This document shows, piece after piece, positions 1 to 10,129 of a DNA stretch of 36,841 nt (its first letter is position 1; each line of letters opens with the position of its first letter). The notes under the pieces are model-generated. The model did not search any database. It was not told the DNA's origin and saw only the letters and a list, made by a program, of their open reading frames with translations. Source of the stretch: Gemmatimonadota bacterium (GTDB taxonomy: Bacteria > Orphanbacterota > Orphanbacteria > Orphanbacterales > Orphanbacteraceae); NCBI GenBank assembly GCA_020061515.1, contig JAGUYC010000231.1:1-36841 (forward strand), given 5' to 3'. Both the position numbers and the translations under genes were made by a program.

Positions 1-286
1 CTCTGCCGCCGCCGCCGCCACCACCGCCGCCGCCCCCGCCGCCCTGGCGCGGCTTCGCCTCGTCGACCTTCAAGGACCTCCCGCCCATGTCGTAGCCGTT
101 GATCGCGCTGATCGCGGCCTGAGCCGTGTTATCGTCCATCTCCACGAAGCAGAAGCCTCGCGGCTGCCCCGTGTAGCGGTCTGTGACCAAGTTGACCGAG
201 TGGACGGCCCCGTGCTTCTCGAAGAGCGAGCGCACTTCGTCTTCCGTGGCCGTGAAGGGAAGGTTGCCGACATAGATCTTCGTCAT
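1..286 (-). CDS. RRM-domain RNA-binding protein with Gly-rich tail (C-terminus cut by window edge)
   Basis: Minus-strand reading from ATG at 286: MTKIYVGNLPFTATEDEVRSLFEKHGAVHSVNLVTDRYTGQPRGFCFVEM..., with RNP2 (IYVGNL) and RNP1 (RGFCFVEM) motifs, then poly-Gly codons. The ORF-track call at 70..273 is another frame. Confidence 0.9.
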   Translation of the reverse strand, partial: MTKIYVGNLPFTATEDEVRSLFEKHGAVHSVNLVTDRYTGQPRGFCFVEMDDNTAQAAISAINGYDMGGRSLKVDEAKPRQGGGGGGGGGGGGGR

Positions 287-599
287 GTTCTCTCCTGTTG
301 AGTCGACGTCCTCGCGCGCGACGGAACGTCTTGGGAGTAGCTCGCCGCCGCGGCGTCGACGCCGAGACGACAGGACACGAGAGGACGATCAGACACCTGA
401 CGGAAATCGGGGGAAGCGCTACAGGAAGGACTCATGGAACTTCTGACGTAGGGCACCCGGCCGAAAAGGCGCCGCACCTCTCTTCATCTGCAATCATACC
501 ACGGGACCTCCGCGAGGAAAAGCAAGGATTTCTCATCGGCGGGGGCCCCCTCGAATCGTCCTCCGCTCGCGCCGCCTTGGATCCCGTCCAAGGCGCGGC

Positions 600-2123
600 C
601 TACGAATCCAATCGGCCGACCGCCTTCTCGACGGCGTCCAAGATTTCGCAAGCGCGAACCACCTCGGTCAACCGGTTGTTGTCCTCGTGGAGGGGGCGAT
701 CCTCCTCGAGGTGCCGGACGTGCTTCCGGATCGTCTCGTGCGCGGCGCGTACTCCGGGCCCCGATTCGAAGCCTCGAAAGTCGAGCGCTTGCGCGCCCGC
801 GATCAGCTCGATCGCGAGGACGCCGTACGCGTTGTCAAGGATCGTGCGGAGCTTGTGCGCCGAGGTCATCCCCATGCTGACGAAGTCCTCCTGATCGGCC
901 GCGGCCGGGATCGATCCGGTCGCCGCCGGATGCGAGAGGATCCTCTGCTCGCAGATGAGCGCGCCCGCCGTGTACTGTGAGAGCATGAGCCCGGACATCA
1001 TGCCGGCGTTTTTCGTGAGGAAGGGGGGAAGCCCGACGCTGAGCGCCGGGTTCACGAGCCGGTTCATGCGGCGCTCGGACATCACCGAGGCGGTCGTCAC
1101 GCCGATCGAGAGAAGGTCGAGCGGCATCGAGATCGGCGTCCCCTGGAAGTTCGCTCCGGTGAGGACGAGGTTGTCCTCGGGGATGAAGATCGGGTTGTCG
1201 CCGACGCCGTTCAGCTCGATCAGGAACTGCTCGCGCGCGTACTTGAGCGCGTCCCGGACGGCGCCGAGGACCTGGGGAGTCGATCGCATCGAATACGCAT
1301 CCTGAACCTTCTTCGTCTTGCTCGCGAGGAACGCGCTCCCGCGGACGACCTTCATGATGTTCCGCGCGCTCGCCGCCGCCCCCGGGAAGCCGCGAAGGAC
1401 GTGGAGCCGCTCGTCGTACGGTTTCATGTTCGCGTTCAACGCCTCGAGCGTGACCGCCGCGGCGATTTCCGCCGTGCGCAGGAGCTTGTCGATCTCGTCG
1501 ATGAGAAGGCAGCCCATGCCGAGCGTGACGTTCGAACCGTTGATGACGGCGAGGCCGTCGCGCGCCTCATAGACGAGCGTCGGGATCCCGGCGGCGTCCA
1601 TCGCCTGTTTGCCCGGCATCCGCTTCCCTTTGTAGAAGGCTTCCCCCTCGCCGAGGAGCACGAGGGCCACCTGCCCCATCGGGGAGAGGTCGCCGCACGC
1701 GCCGACCGAACCCTTCTGGCAGACGACCGGAGTGACCCCTCGGTTCAACATCTCGGCGAGCGTTTCGGTAACGATCGGACGCTGTCCGGAGTTGCCGTGG
1801 CAATGCACGTTGATCCGCGTGAGCATCGCCGCGCGGACGATCTCCTCGGGGAACGGCTCTCCCCATCCGGCCGTGTGGCTGTAGATGAGATAGCGCTGGA
1901 AGAGCTCGGTTTGTTCGTCGGAGAGAATGACCTCGGAGAACTCGCCGATTCCCGTGTTGACCCCGTACATGATCTCGCGCGCTTTGATTTTTGCATCAAG
2001 CATCGCGCGGCACTTCTCGATGCGGCGGACCGCCTCCGGATCGATGGCGATCGGTTCGCGCCCGCGCGCGACGCGGACCACGTCCTCCACGGTCATGCCG
2101 CTTCCACGGACCACCAGGCTCAT
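600..2123 (-). CDS. HAL/PAL-family aromatic amino acid ammonia-lyase (MIO enzyme)
   Basis: MSLVVRGSGMTVEDVV...YGVNTGIGEFSEV...YSHTAGWGEPF...GSVGACGDLSPMGQ...NGSNVTLG...QEDFVSMG. The ORF-track N-terminal extension to 2903 is not needed; ATG at 2121-2123. Confidence 0.9.
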   Translation of the reverse strand: MSLVVRGSGMTVEDVVRVARGREPIAIDPEAVRRIEKCRAMLDAKIKAREIMYGVNTGIGEFSEVILSDEQTELFQRYLIYSHTAGWGEPFPEEIVRAAMLTRINVHCHGNSGQRPIVTETLAEMLNRGVTPVVCQKGSVGACGDLSPMGQVALVLLGEGEAFYKGKRMPGKQAMDAAGIPTLVYEARDGLAVINGSNVTLGMGCLLIDEIDKLLRTAEIAAAVTLEALNANMKPYDERLHVLRGFPGAAASARNIMKVVRGSAFLASKTKKVQDAYSMRSTPQVLGAVRDALKYAREQFLIELNGVGDNPIFIPEDNLVLTGANFQGTPISMPLDLLSIGVTTASVMSERRMNRLVNPALSVGLPPFLTKNAGMMSGLMLSQYTAGALICEQRILSHPAATGSIPAAADQEDFVSMGMTSAHKLRTILDNAYGVLAIELIAGAQALDFRGFESGPGVRAAHETIRKHVRHLEEDRPLHEDNNRLTEVVRACEILDAVEKAVGRLDS

Positions 2124-2320
2124 GGTGCACCCCCAAGCAAACAGAAAGAGGCCGCACTCGCCAACGCGCGCCGCAACAGGAAGTTTCGGCGTGTTCCCCT
2201 GTGAGCCACGAGGGTAGCGGAAGCAGAGCGAAGGGTCAAGGGAGGGGCGGACTGCAGGAAGGCGCGCATCGTTCGCCGGGGCCGGAGGACAAACCGCAGG
2301 AAGAGCCGCTCCTCCTCCGC

Positions 2321-2743
2321 CTACTCCCCGATCACCTTCACCAGCACGCGCTTCGGGCGGCGGCCGTCGAACTCGCCGTAGAAGATCTGCTCCCATGGCC
2401 CGAAGTCGAGACGCCCCTTCGTGACCGCGACGACGACCTCGCGTCCCATGATCTGCCGCTTGTGGTGCGCGTCGCCGTTCTCCTCGCCGGTCCGGTTGTG
2501 CTTGTAGCGCTCCGGCGAAGGATCGAACGGAGCCAGCTCTTCGAGCCATCTGCGGTAATCCTCGTGCAGTCCCGGCTCGTCGTCGTTGATGAAGACGGAC
2601 GCGGTGATGTGCATCGCGTTGACGAGGCAAAGCCCTTCCTGCACGCCGCTCTTCGCGACGATCGCCTCCACCTGAGGCGTGATGTTCAAGAAGGCCATCC
2701 GCTCGGGAACATTGAACGTCAATCGTTCGGTCGTCGATTTCAT
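2321..2743 (-). CDS. YjbQ family protein (UPF0047, secondary thiamine-phosphate synthase family)
   Basis: Full-length 140 aa with typical [26 protein letters not shown] and [35 protein letters not shown] motifs. Confidence 0.88.
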   Translation of the reverse strand: MKSTTERLTFNVPERMAFLNITPQVEAIVAKSGVQEGLCLVNAMHITASVFINDDEPGLHEDYRRWLEELAPFDPSPERYKHNRTGEENGDAHHKRQIMGREVVVAVTKGRLDFGPWEQIFYGEFDGRRPKRVLVKVIGE

Positions 2744-2850
2744 TTTCGTCGCCTCCGCGAAGCCCCTCCGAATGGAGCTGTGTGTTTGCCGGCGATGCGG
2801 CCGCTCTTCCTATGGTACACTCGAAAGGCACACTCACCAGAGGAGAGAAG

Positions 2851-3189
2851 ATGGACGGGCGCGCGTTCCCGCCGATGATCAAGCGCCTTCCCGAGGCGGA
2901 CATCCCGTTCCCAGGCGTCCGCGGCTGGATCTCGCAGGGTGAGGACCATCAGATCGTCTTCCTCGAGATCGAGCCGATCGGCGAGGTCTCTCCTCACAGC
3001 CACGGCGAGCAGTGGGGCGTCGTCCTCGAAGGAGAGATGGACCTCACCGTTGGCGGAGAGACGAGGCGCTATCGAGTCGGGGACGCCTATCATGTCGCCG
3101 CGGGCGCCGTCCACTCGGCGAGGTTCCCCAAGCCCTTCCGGGCGATCGACTTCTTCGCAGAGAAGGACCGCTACAAGCCCAAGCGTTGA
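2851..3189 (+). CDS. Cupin-domain protein
   Basis: ATG at 2851 preceded by AGGAGAG; MDGRAFPPMIKRLPEADIPFPG...SPHSHGEQWGVVLEGEMDLTVGGETRRYRVGDAYHVAAGAVHSAR. Confidence 0.85.
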   Translation: MDGRAFPPMIKRLPEADIPFPGVRGWISQGEDHQIVFLEIEPIGEVSPHSHGEQWGVVLEGEMDLTVGGETRRYRVGDAYHVAAGAVHSARFPKPFRAIDFFAEKDRYKPKR

Positions 3190-3239
3190 CCGTTCCGCGT
3201 CTCGGATCGAACACGCGGGCGCACGCGCGCGCGGAACTG

Positions 3240-3542
3240 CTAGACGCTCAAGCCCTCCATCAGCTTGAGGAAGCTCTCGTACGACATCGCCTCCCAGCTT
3301 TCGGCGGTGAGCGCTCCCTCCGCGCGCGAGATCAGCGAGACTCGATGCGCCGTCTCCACGTCCGGCGCGTCGTAGATGTCCATGAAATCGTACGGGCCGA
3401 GGAGCGCGTAGTGCGCGATCCACTTTACGTTCGGGCACGCGCTCTTCACCTTCTGCATCCAAGCTTTTCCCCGGGTTCTCCGCCCCTCCGCGTTCTTGAG
3501 CGCGTCGGGGGCGAGGCGGGTCATGAGGACGAACGTCGGCAT
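3240..3542 (-). CDS. GYD-domain protein
   Basis: MPTFVLMTRLAPDALKN...WIAHYALLGPYDFMDIYDAPDVETAHRVSLISRAEGALTAESWEAM resembles GYD family. Confidence 0.8.
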   Translation of the reverse strand: MPTFVLMTRLAPDALKNAEGRRTRGKAWMQKVKSACPNVKWIAHYALLGPYDFMDIYDAPDVETAHRVSLISRAEGALTAESWEAMSYESFLKLMEGLSV

Positions 3543-3760
3543 CTTCCACCTCCATGTTCACGAGCCGCTCGATGCTCTCCTCCGAATTATCCCCCATCCG
3601 GCGCCTCGGGGCAAAGAAACCCGGAGCGAAAAAACGGGTGCCTTTCGCGCCGGGCGATGTTTCCATAGTGTCGGTGCGCGGGTTTCCGGAAGACGCCGGG
3701 AATCCGCGGCGGGTTCTCTTCTTCCGCTCGAAGCGGAAACCCTCTCGCGGAGGCCTGATC

Positions 3761-6400
3761 ATGCGCAAGACCATCGGCATTCTCGCGGTCCTAGTTCTCG
3801 TTCTCGCGGTCGGCGCCGTTCTCTCCGTCCGCGTCTTCTTTCCCCCGGAGAAGGTGCGGCGTCTGGCGGTCGAAAAGGCGAGCGAAGCGCTCGGCGCCGA
3901 GGTCTCGCTCGACGAAGCGCGAATCTCGCTCTTCCCGCTCGGGATCGAGGTCCGCGGGCTTCGCGTCGGGAATCGGGCGGCCGAGGATCCTCCGCTCATC
4001 GATCTTCGAGAGGCGAAGGTTTCCATGCGTCTTCTTCCCCTTCTTTCCCGGAGGATCGAGATCGCTCGGGTCGCGGCAAGAGGAATCGATGTGGCTCTCG
4101 TGGTCGAGGAGAAACCGCCGGCGGAGGAGAGAGCGCCTGCCGTGCCTCCTCCCGCGCGGCCGGAAACGGACCTCGCCGCCTCGTTCGCGCTCCTGCTCTC
4201 GTCTGCTGAGATCGAGGAAGGGACGGTGCGGGTGATCGACCGCGCGGCCGGCGCGGACTACTTTCTCGACAGCGTCTCCTCGCGGACTGCGCTTCGTCTT
4301 GGCGCGCGCGGGGGACCTCTCGTCGCGGAAGGGTCGGTTCGCGCGGGGCGGATCTACGCGCCCGGGCTCGGTGCGATCGGATACGCGGGCGGGTTCGGCC
4401 CCGTGAGCGCCGAGTTCGAAGTCGAATACGATCCGGCCGCAGGAATCGCTCGCGTCCGGGAGCTCGCCGTCTCGGCGAGGAAGCTCTCCCTCTCCCTCGA
4501 AGGCGAGGTGGCGGGAATTCCCGAAGCTCCGCGCGGCGCGTTCGCCATCGCGACTTCGGAGATCCGTCTTGAGGAGGTCCTCTCGCTCCTCCCCGCGGAG
4601 CGAGCGGGCGGTTTCGAGGGGTCGGGTCCGCTCGCGGTGGAGGGGAACGTGCGGTTCGCTCCCGGAGAGCCGGTCTCGTATCGAATCGCTCTCTCTCTCG
4701 GGGGGCTGGAAGTTCGGAACAAGCTCTATCCGGGAACGATCGAACGCCTCGAGGGTCGGATCGAGGCGACGGAGGAGAGAGCCGTCATCGAGAACCTCAC
4801 CGCTGAAGTCGCGGGAAAGCCCTTTGCGGTAAGCGGAACCGTCGCCCGCTATGCCGACCCGATTCTCGATCTCTCCGTGAAGGGGGAGGTCGATCTCGAG
4901 GCGCTCGCCGCGGCGGGGCTCCTTCCGGAGAAGCTCCGCGCCGGCGGTAGGTTGAAGCTCGACATCCGCGCGAACGGGCCGGCGAAGACTCCGGGAAATC
5001 TCTCGCTGAACGGCGAGATCGACGCGGAGAACCTCTCGGTCGCGTCCGAGGATCCGCCGATCCGCGTGGTCGGAGGCAGGGGAAAGATCGCGCTCCTGGG
5101 AGAGACCGTAGAGACGAGCGCGTTTCGTTTCGACTTCAACGGTTCGCCCACGATCTTCACGGGGTCGATCCGGAATCCCCTCGGAGAGCCCTCGATAGCC
5201 TTCGATCTTCACACGCGAAAGATCGATCTGAACGCGTTCCTCCCCGCGCCCGCGGAGGGCGGTCCCTCCACGGAACCCGAGGAGGCGCCGCTCGTCCTCC
5301 CGCCTCTTCCGCCGATCGATGCGGCGGGACGGATCCGAATCGACACCCTTCTCACCGGCGTGAACGTTCTCGCCGGCGCGGACGCGCGGCTCGACATCAA
5401 GAAGGGGAACGGAACGATCCGACTCGATCTCGCGCACGGCGTCTTTGGCGGGGTGCGCGTGCGGGACGCCGCGTCCGATCTTCGCGTCGAGGACGGCGTT
5501 CTCTCCGGAACCCTCGCTGCGGACAGCGCGATCGCCTACCGGATTCCCCTCTCGTCGCTCAAAGGAAGGATCGCCTTCGTCCCTCCGGGAGAGATCGACC
5601 TCACCGATCTCGAGGCGAAGGTTTATCGCGGCTCGGTTTCCGGAAGCGCGCGCGTCGAGGTTGGCGGGCCCGGCGAGGCGGACTACCGCTTTCGCGTGCG
5701 CGCCGACGATCTCGAGGCGAACGACTTCCTTTCGAGCCTCACCCCGGCGCGCGACGTCCTCTTCGGACGCTTCGAGATGCAGTCGGAATGGGAGGGGAGC
5801 GGCCTCACCGAAGAGGAGCTCCTCAAGCATCTATCGGCTTCCGGAAACGTGCGCGCGAAGGACGGGTCGATCCGGAACCTTCCGGCTCTCGGCCGTCTGT
5901 CGAGCTTTCTCAATCTCAGCGAGATGAAGGACGTCCGGTTCCGCGAGATGTGGTCCGCGTTCTCGATCGCGGACGGGAAGCTTCGACTCGACGATCTCGT
6001 CATCGCCTCGCCCGACGCGGACTGGAACATCTCGGGCGCGGTCGGTTTCGACGGAACCCTCGACTACGGAATCTCGGTTCTTCTTTCGGAACCGGTCTCG
6101 AGGCGGTATCGGGAGAAGACGGCTCTGGCGAGCCTTTTCGCGGACGAAGCGGGACGGATTCTCCTCGACTTCCGGTTGACCGGGACGACGACGGATCCCG
6201 TTCTCACGTACGATGCGGCGAAGACCGCCTCGCACGCCGGGGTTCGGAATCTGGGCGATTTGCTCCAGAAGCTCGACTCGGACGACAAGGTCAAGGGAGC
6301 GATCGACGATCTTCTCACCGGCGAGAAGAGCCCTCTTCGGGATCTTTTCGGCCGCGAGAAGAAGAGGGAAACGCCTCCGGACACCGCCGCCGCGAAGTAG
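3761..6400 (+). CDS. AsmA-family / intermembrane transport-like protein
   Basis: MRKTIGILAVLVLVLAVGAVLSVRVFFPPEKVRRLAVEKASEALGAEVSLDEARISLFPLGIEVRGLRVGN; single N-terminal TM then long beta-rich repeats, AsmA-like. ORF-track start 3554 is too early. Confidence 0.82.
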   Translation: MRKTIGILAVLVLVLAVGAVLSVRVFFPPEKVRRLAVEKASEALGAEVSLDEARISLFPLGIEVRGLRVGNRAAEDPPLIDLREAKVSMRLLPLLSRRIEIARVAARGIDVALVVEEKPPAEERAPAVPPPARPETDLAASFALLLSSAEIEEGTVRVIDRAAGADYFLDSVSSRTALRLGARGGPLVAEGSVRAGRIYAPGLGAIGYAGGFGPVSAEFEVEYDPAAGIARVRELAVSARKLSLSLEGEVAGIPEAPRGAFAIATSEIRLEEVLSLLPAERAGGFEGSGPLAVEGNVRFAPGEPVSYRIALSLGGLEVRNKLYPGTIERLEGRIEATEERAVIENLTAEVAGKPFAVSGTVARYADPILDLSVKGEVDLEALAAAGLLPEKLRAGGRLKLDIRANGPAKTPGNLSLNGEIDAENLSVASEDPPIRVVGGRGKIALLGETVETSAFRFDFNGSPTIFTGSIRNPLGEPSIAFDLHTRKIDLNAFLPAPAEGGPSTEPEEAPLVLPPLPPIDAAGRIRIDTLLTGVNVLAGADARLDIKKGNGTIRLDLAHGVFGGVRVRDAASDLRVEDGVLSGTLAADSAIAYRIPLSSLKGRIAFVPPGEIDLTDLEAKVYRGSVSGSARVEVGGPGEADYRFRVRADDLEANDFLSSLTPARDVLFGRFEMQSEWEGSGLTEEELLKHLSASGNVRAKDGSIRNLPALGRLSSFLNLSEMKDVRFREMWSAFSIADGKLRLDDLVIASPDADWNISGAVGFDGTLDYGISVLLSEPVSRRYREKTALASLFADEAGRILLDFRLTGTTTDPVLTYDAAKTASHAGVRNLGDLLQKLDSDDKVKGAIDDLLTGEKSPLRDLFGREKKRETPPDTAAAK

Positions 6401-6497
6401 AGCGGATCGGCTTGTCCTCCCGCGGCTCTTCGTCTATCTTTCGTGAGGCTCATGCCACCCCTCGTCATCGCCCGGCCGCGGCAGGAGGTGTTCCCGC

Positions 6498-7277
6498 ATG
6501 GTTCACTGGTTGTTGGCGTTTCTCATCACGTTCGGCGCGGCGTACTTCCAGCGCAAGACCGGTCCGACGTATCCGCTTGAGGAGGACGCCGCCGTGGGGC
6601 GCGGAATACTTCGCGTCGTTCTCCATCGCTCGCATGGGGGCGAAGGAGATCAGCCGGTCGTGATCGAGAACGCCGGACCCGAGGTGACCGGCCGGATTCT
6701 CTGGAGGCGGTATCCGACGCGCGAGGAGTTCCGGTCGATCGAGCTCGCGCGGAACGGCGAGCGTCTCGAAGGCGCGCTTCCGCATCAACCGCCGGCGGGG
6801 AAGATCGAGTACCGAGTGGAGCTGACCGATGGAAGCCGCGCGGTCCGCCTTCCGGAGCGGGGGGGCGCCGTGACGCGGTTCAAGGGCGCCGTCCCCGCCT
6901 GGGCGCTGGTGCCGCATGTTCTCTTCATGTTCGCGGGGATGCTTCTCTCCAACGCGACCGGGATTGCGGCGCTTCGGAAAGAGGCCCGCCTCACAGCCCT
7001 CGCACGATGGACGGTCGTTCTCCTCTTCCTCGGCGGTCTTCTCTTCGGGCCGATCGTCCAGAAGTACGCGTTCGGAAGCTTCTGGACCGGGTTCCCGTTC
7101 GGGCACGACTTTACCGACAACAAGACCTTGATCGCGTTCCTCGCTTGGCTTCTCGCGGTTCGGTCTCTGCACAAGGAAAGACACGCGCGGCGATTCGTCC
7201 TCGCGGCGGCGCTCGTCACGTTCGCGATCTTTCTCGTTCCGCACAGCCTTCTCGGGTCGGAGCTGAAACCCGAGTAG
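6498..7277 (+). CDS. Conserved hypothetical membrane protein
   Basis: 259 aa, N-terminal TM, extracytoplasmic domain, about four C-terminal TMs (VPHVLFMFAGMLLSNATG..., WTVVLLFLGGLLFGPIV...). Confidence 0.7.
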   Translation: MVHWLLAFLITFGAAYFQRKTGPTYPLEEDAAVGRGILRVVLHRSHGGEGDQPVVIENAGPEVTGRILWRRYPTREEFRSIELARNGERLEGALPHQPPAGKIEYRVELTDGSRAVRLPERGGAVTRFKGAVPAWALVPHVLFMFAGMLLSNATGIAALRKEARLTALARWTVVLLFLGGLLFGPIVQKYAFGSFWTGFPFGHDFTDNKTLIAFLAWLLAVRSLHKERHARRFVLAAALVTFAIFLVPHSLLGSELKPE

Positions 7278-7317
7278 ACGGGAGGCTTTCTCCCGCACGC
7301 GGGAGGGAGATTGAGCC

Positions 7318-8304
7318 ATGAAGGGAATGGTGCTCGAAAAGGTCGGGGCGCCGCTTCGACTCGTCGATCTTCCGGACCCGGCTCCGGGCCCCGAACAGAT
7401 CCTCATCCGAGTTCTCGCTTGCGGCGTCTGCCGGACCGATCTCCATGTCGTGGACGGCGACCTCGCCCTGCCGAAGCTCCCCCTCGTTCCCGGCCACCAG
7501 ATCGTAGGAGTCGTCGCAGCCCGGGGAGCGCGCGTCGAAGGTCTTCGCGAAGGAGACCGCGTCGGAGTTCCGTGGCTGGGGCGGACCTGCGGAGTCTGCT
7601 CGTATTGCCGAAGGGGGCGCGAGAATCTTTGCGGCGAGGCCCGCTTCACCGGGTACCAGATCGACGGCGGTTTTGCGGAGCTTGCGGTCGCCGACAGTAC
7701 GTATTGCTTTCCTTTGCCCGGCGCATACGACCACACGGAGGCCGCCCCGCTCCTCTGCGCGGGACTCATCGGGTATCGGTCTCTCGTGAAGACGGGGGAT
7801 GCCCGTGCGCTCGGGCTCTACGGGTTCGGCGCGGCGGCCCACATCGTCGCGCAGGTCGCTCGGCACCAAGGGCGCGAAGTGTATGCGTTCACGAGGCCGG
7901 GCGATGCAGAGGCGCAGGCGTTCGCGCGCTCTCTTGACGCGGTCTGGGCGGGCGGTTCGGACGAGAAGCCTCCGGTTCCCCTCGATGCGGCGATCCTCTT
8001 CGCTCCAGTCGGCGCGCTCGTCCCCTCCGCACTCCGCGCGGTCGCCCGCGGCGGACGCGTGGTCTGCGCCGGAATCCACATGAGCGACATCCCCTCCTTC
8101 CCCTACGAGATCCTCTGGGAGGAGCGGGAGATCGTGTCGGTGGCCAACCTCACTCGGAACGACGCGCTCGAGTTCCTTCCGCTCGCCGCCGAAATTCCCG
8201 TGCGGACGCGCGTGCGTGCATATACTCTCGAAGAGGCGAACGATGCCCTGCGCGATCTCCGCGAAGGACGCCTGGAGGGCGCCGCCGTTCTTCGAATCGG
8301 TTGA
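7318..8304 (+). CDS. Zinc-dependent alcohol dehydrogenase (MDR superfamily)
   Basis: ACGVCRTDLHVVDGDL...LVPGHQIVGVV...GVPWLGRTCGVCSYCRRGRENLC: catalytic and structural Zn motifs. Confidence 0.9.
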   Translation: MKGMVLEKVGAPLRLVDLPDPAPGPEQILIRVLACGVCRTDLHVVDGDLALPKLPLVPGHQIVGVVAARGARVEGLREGDRVGVPWLGRTCGVCSYCRRGRENLCGEARFTGYQIDGGFAELAVADSTYCFPLPGAYDHTEAAPLLCAGLIGYRSLVKTGDARALGLYGFGAAAHIVAQVARHQGREVYAFTRPGDAEAQAFARSLDAVWAGGSDEKPPVPLDAAILFAPVGALVPSALRAVARGGRVVCAGIHMSDIPSFPYEILWEEREIVSVANLTRNDALEFLPLAAEIPVRTRVRAYTLEEANDALRDLREGRLEGAAVLRIG

Positions 8305-8432
8305 GCGGCGCGAAACGGCCCGCGCGTCTTCGGACCGCCCGGGAGGTCGCGCGAAGCGTGGATGCGACATCGAATCGCGGAACAGCCCACGGCGGTCGGC
8401 GGCCTTGGTCTCTGATCTTGCGGGGGGCGCAC

Positions 8433-9371
8433 ATGAAATCGGTTCTCGGAATCGTCCTTGTTGTTCTCTCGTTCTCCGGAGCTTCCCGCGCGGAGACCCG
8501 CCCGCCGGACGCTTCGGCGGGATCCGGTTTCGTCGCGACCATCCCGCCGATCGCGGACATTCTCTCGAGCATCGCGGGAGAGCGGGGGAGAACGTCGTGG
8601 CTCTTGCCGGCCGGCGCGTCTCCGCACACGCACGAGCCGAGGCCGTCCGACATCCGCGGCGTCGAGAACGCTCTCGTGTTTTTCTACGTGGATAAGCTCC
8701 TGGACGGATGGGCGGCCTCGATCCCCGCGAAGAGAAAGGTCCACATCCTTTCGCTTGTTCCCGATTCCCTCCTTCTCGATTTTCCGGCGGAGGGAGAGGG
8801 AGACGCCGAGAAGGACAAGGTCCATTCCCGCGAGCCGACGCCGGGGACGCACGACCACAGCTTCGGAACCGATCCGCACTTCTGGACCGATCCGATCGCC
8901 GTCCGCGCCATCGTTCCCCGGCTGGCCGAGAAGATGATCGAGGCGGACCCGGAAGGCGAAGAGACGTACCTCGCGAACGCGCGCGCGCTCGAAGCGCGTC
9001 TCGACTCGCTCCACGTTGAGATCGAGAGGAGGATCGCCCCCGTCCGCCGCCGCGGCGTCGTCCTCTCGCATCCGTTTCTCTGTTATTTCCTTCACCGTTA
9101 CGGGATTCCCCTCGCGGGCGTGATCGAGATCATCGAAGGGAATGAGCCGACCGCGAAGGACCTCACGCGCGCGATCCGCAACGCGCCCCGAAGAAACGCG
9201 TCGATGATCCTGGCGCTTCCGCAGCTCTCCCGGCGTGCGGCGGACCTCGTCGCGGAGTCGACCGGTCTTTCCGTTCGCGTGATCGACCCGCTCGGCGGAG
9301 TCCCCGGGAAGGAAACCTACGAGGAGCTCCTTCTCTCGATCGCGGACGGGATCGCGGGAGAGGGACGATGA
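8433..9371 (+). CDS. Metal (Zn/Mn-type) ABC transporter substrate-binding protein, ZnuA-like
   Basis: Signal peptide MKSVLGIVLVVLSFSGASRAE; TIPPIADILSSIAGERGRTSWLLPAGASPHTHEPRPSDI; DPHFWTDP; followed by ATPase and permease genes. Confidence 0.9.
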   Translation: MKSVLGIVLVVLSFSGASRAETRPPDASAGSGFVATIPPIADILSSIAGERGRTSWLLPAGASPHTHEPRPSDIRGVENALVFFYVDKLLDGWAASIPAKRKVHILSLVPDSLLLDFPAEGEGDAEKDKVHSREPTPGTHDHSFGTDPHFWTDPIAVRAIVPRLAEKMIEADPEGEETYLANARALEARLDSLHVEIERRIAPVRRRGVVLSHPFLCYFLHRYGIPLAGVIEIIEGNEPTAKDLTRAIRNAPRRNASMILALPQLSRRAADLVAESTGLSVRVIDPLGGVPGKETYEELLLSIADGIAGEGR

Positions 9372-10129
9372 AACCTCCGGCCGTGGAGGCGGAAGGAGTC
9401 TCCGTCCGCGCCGGGGAACACTTCATCCTTGAAGATCTCGACTTCGCCGTCCCGGAAGGGGCGTTGCTCTGCATCGTCGGGCCGAACGGGGCGGGGAAGA
9501 CCACGCTCCTTCGGGTCTTTCTCGGGCTCGCTCCACTTCATCGAGGGACGGTCCGCGTCTTTGGGGCGCCCCCCGGGAAGACCTCCGCGCGGCGGATCGC
9601 CTACGTCCCCCAAATCAAGACTCTCGACCGCCGCTTTCCGTCGATCGCGATCGAGCTCGTTCTTTCCGGTCTCAAGGGACGCTGGCCCGGACCGGTCGGC
9701 CGAGAGGAACGGGAGAGAGGGCTCGCTGCGCTTCGGCTCGTGGCTGCCGAGCATCTGGCCCGGAAGCCGATCGCCTCGCTCTCGGGCGGGGAAATGCAGC
9801 GCGTCTACCTCGCACGATGTCTCGTCGGAGAGCCGAGGCTCATCCTCCTCGACGAGCCGGTCACGGGGATCGACGCGGTCGGCGAACAGGATTTCTATGC
9901 CTGTCTCGAGAACTACCGGGCCGAGACGCGCGCGACGCTCCTCATCGTCACGCACGATTGGCAGGTCGCTTCGTATCATTCGAGCCACGTTCTCGTTCTG
10001 AACCGGAGACAGATCGGGTTCGGCCCCCCCGCGGAAGCGCTGACGGAGAACACGCTCCGCAGAGCGTACGGCCACCTCGGGCACATGCACGACAGCCTCC
10101 GCGGCTCGGGAGGGCCGGCGGATGTTTGA
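9368..10129 (+). CDS. Metal ABC transporter ATP-binding protein, ZnuC-like
   Basis: Walker A GPNGAGKTTLL, signature LSGGEMQRVYLAR, Walker B LILLDEP; 4-nt overlap with upstream gene. Confidence 0.93.
   Translation: MKPPAVEAEGVSVRAGEHFILEDLDFAVPEGALLCIVGPNGAGKTTLLRVFLGLAPLHRGTVRVFGAPPGKTSARRIAYVPQIKTLDRRFPSIAIELVLSGLKGRWPGPVGREERERGLAALRLVAAEHLARKPIASLSGGEMQRVYLARCLVGEPRLILLDEPVTGIDAVGEQDFYACLENYRAETRATLLIVTHDWQVASYHSSHVLVLNRRQIGFGPPAEALTENTLRRAYGHLGHMHDSLRGSGGPADV

Noticed and set aside
1-50. GCC/ACC trinucleotide tract as a possible microsatellite
   Set aside because: It is the reverse complement of Gly codons in the glycine-rich tail of the RRM protein.
2124-2903. N-terminal extension of the HAL ORF to 2903
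   Set aside because: Overlaps the YjbQ gene in another frame and lacks homology; HAL homology starts at the ATG at 2123.
2740-4026. Long minus-strand ORF (428 aa) opposite cupin/GYD/AsmA genes, and many similar antisense or shifted ORFs (e.g. 3791-5830, 12514-14028, 14025-15458, 22543-23982)
   Set aside because: Arg/Ser/Pro-rich low-complexity translations typical of shadow frames in high-GC DNA; real protein families are readable on the other strand or frame.
8305-8432. Zur/Fur box upstream of the znuA-like gene
   Set aside because: No AT-rich dyad resembling a Fur-family box could be seen; metal specificity left undefined.
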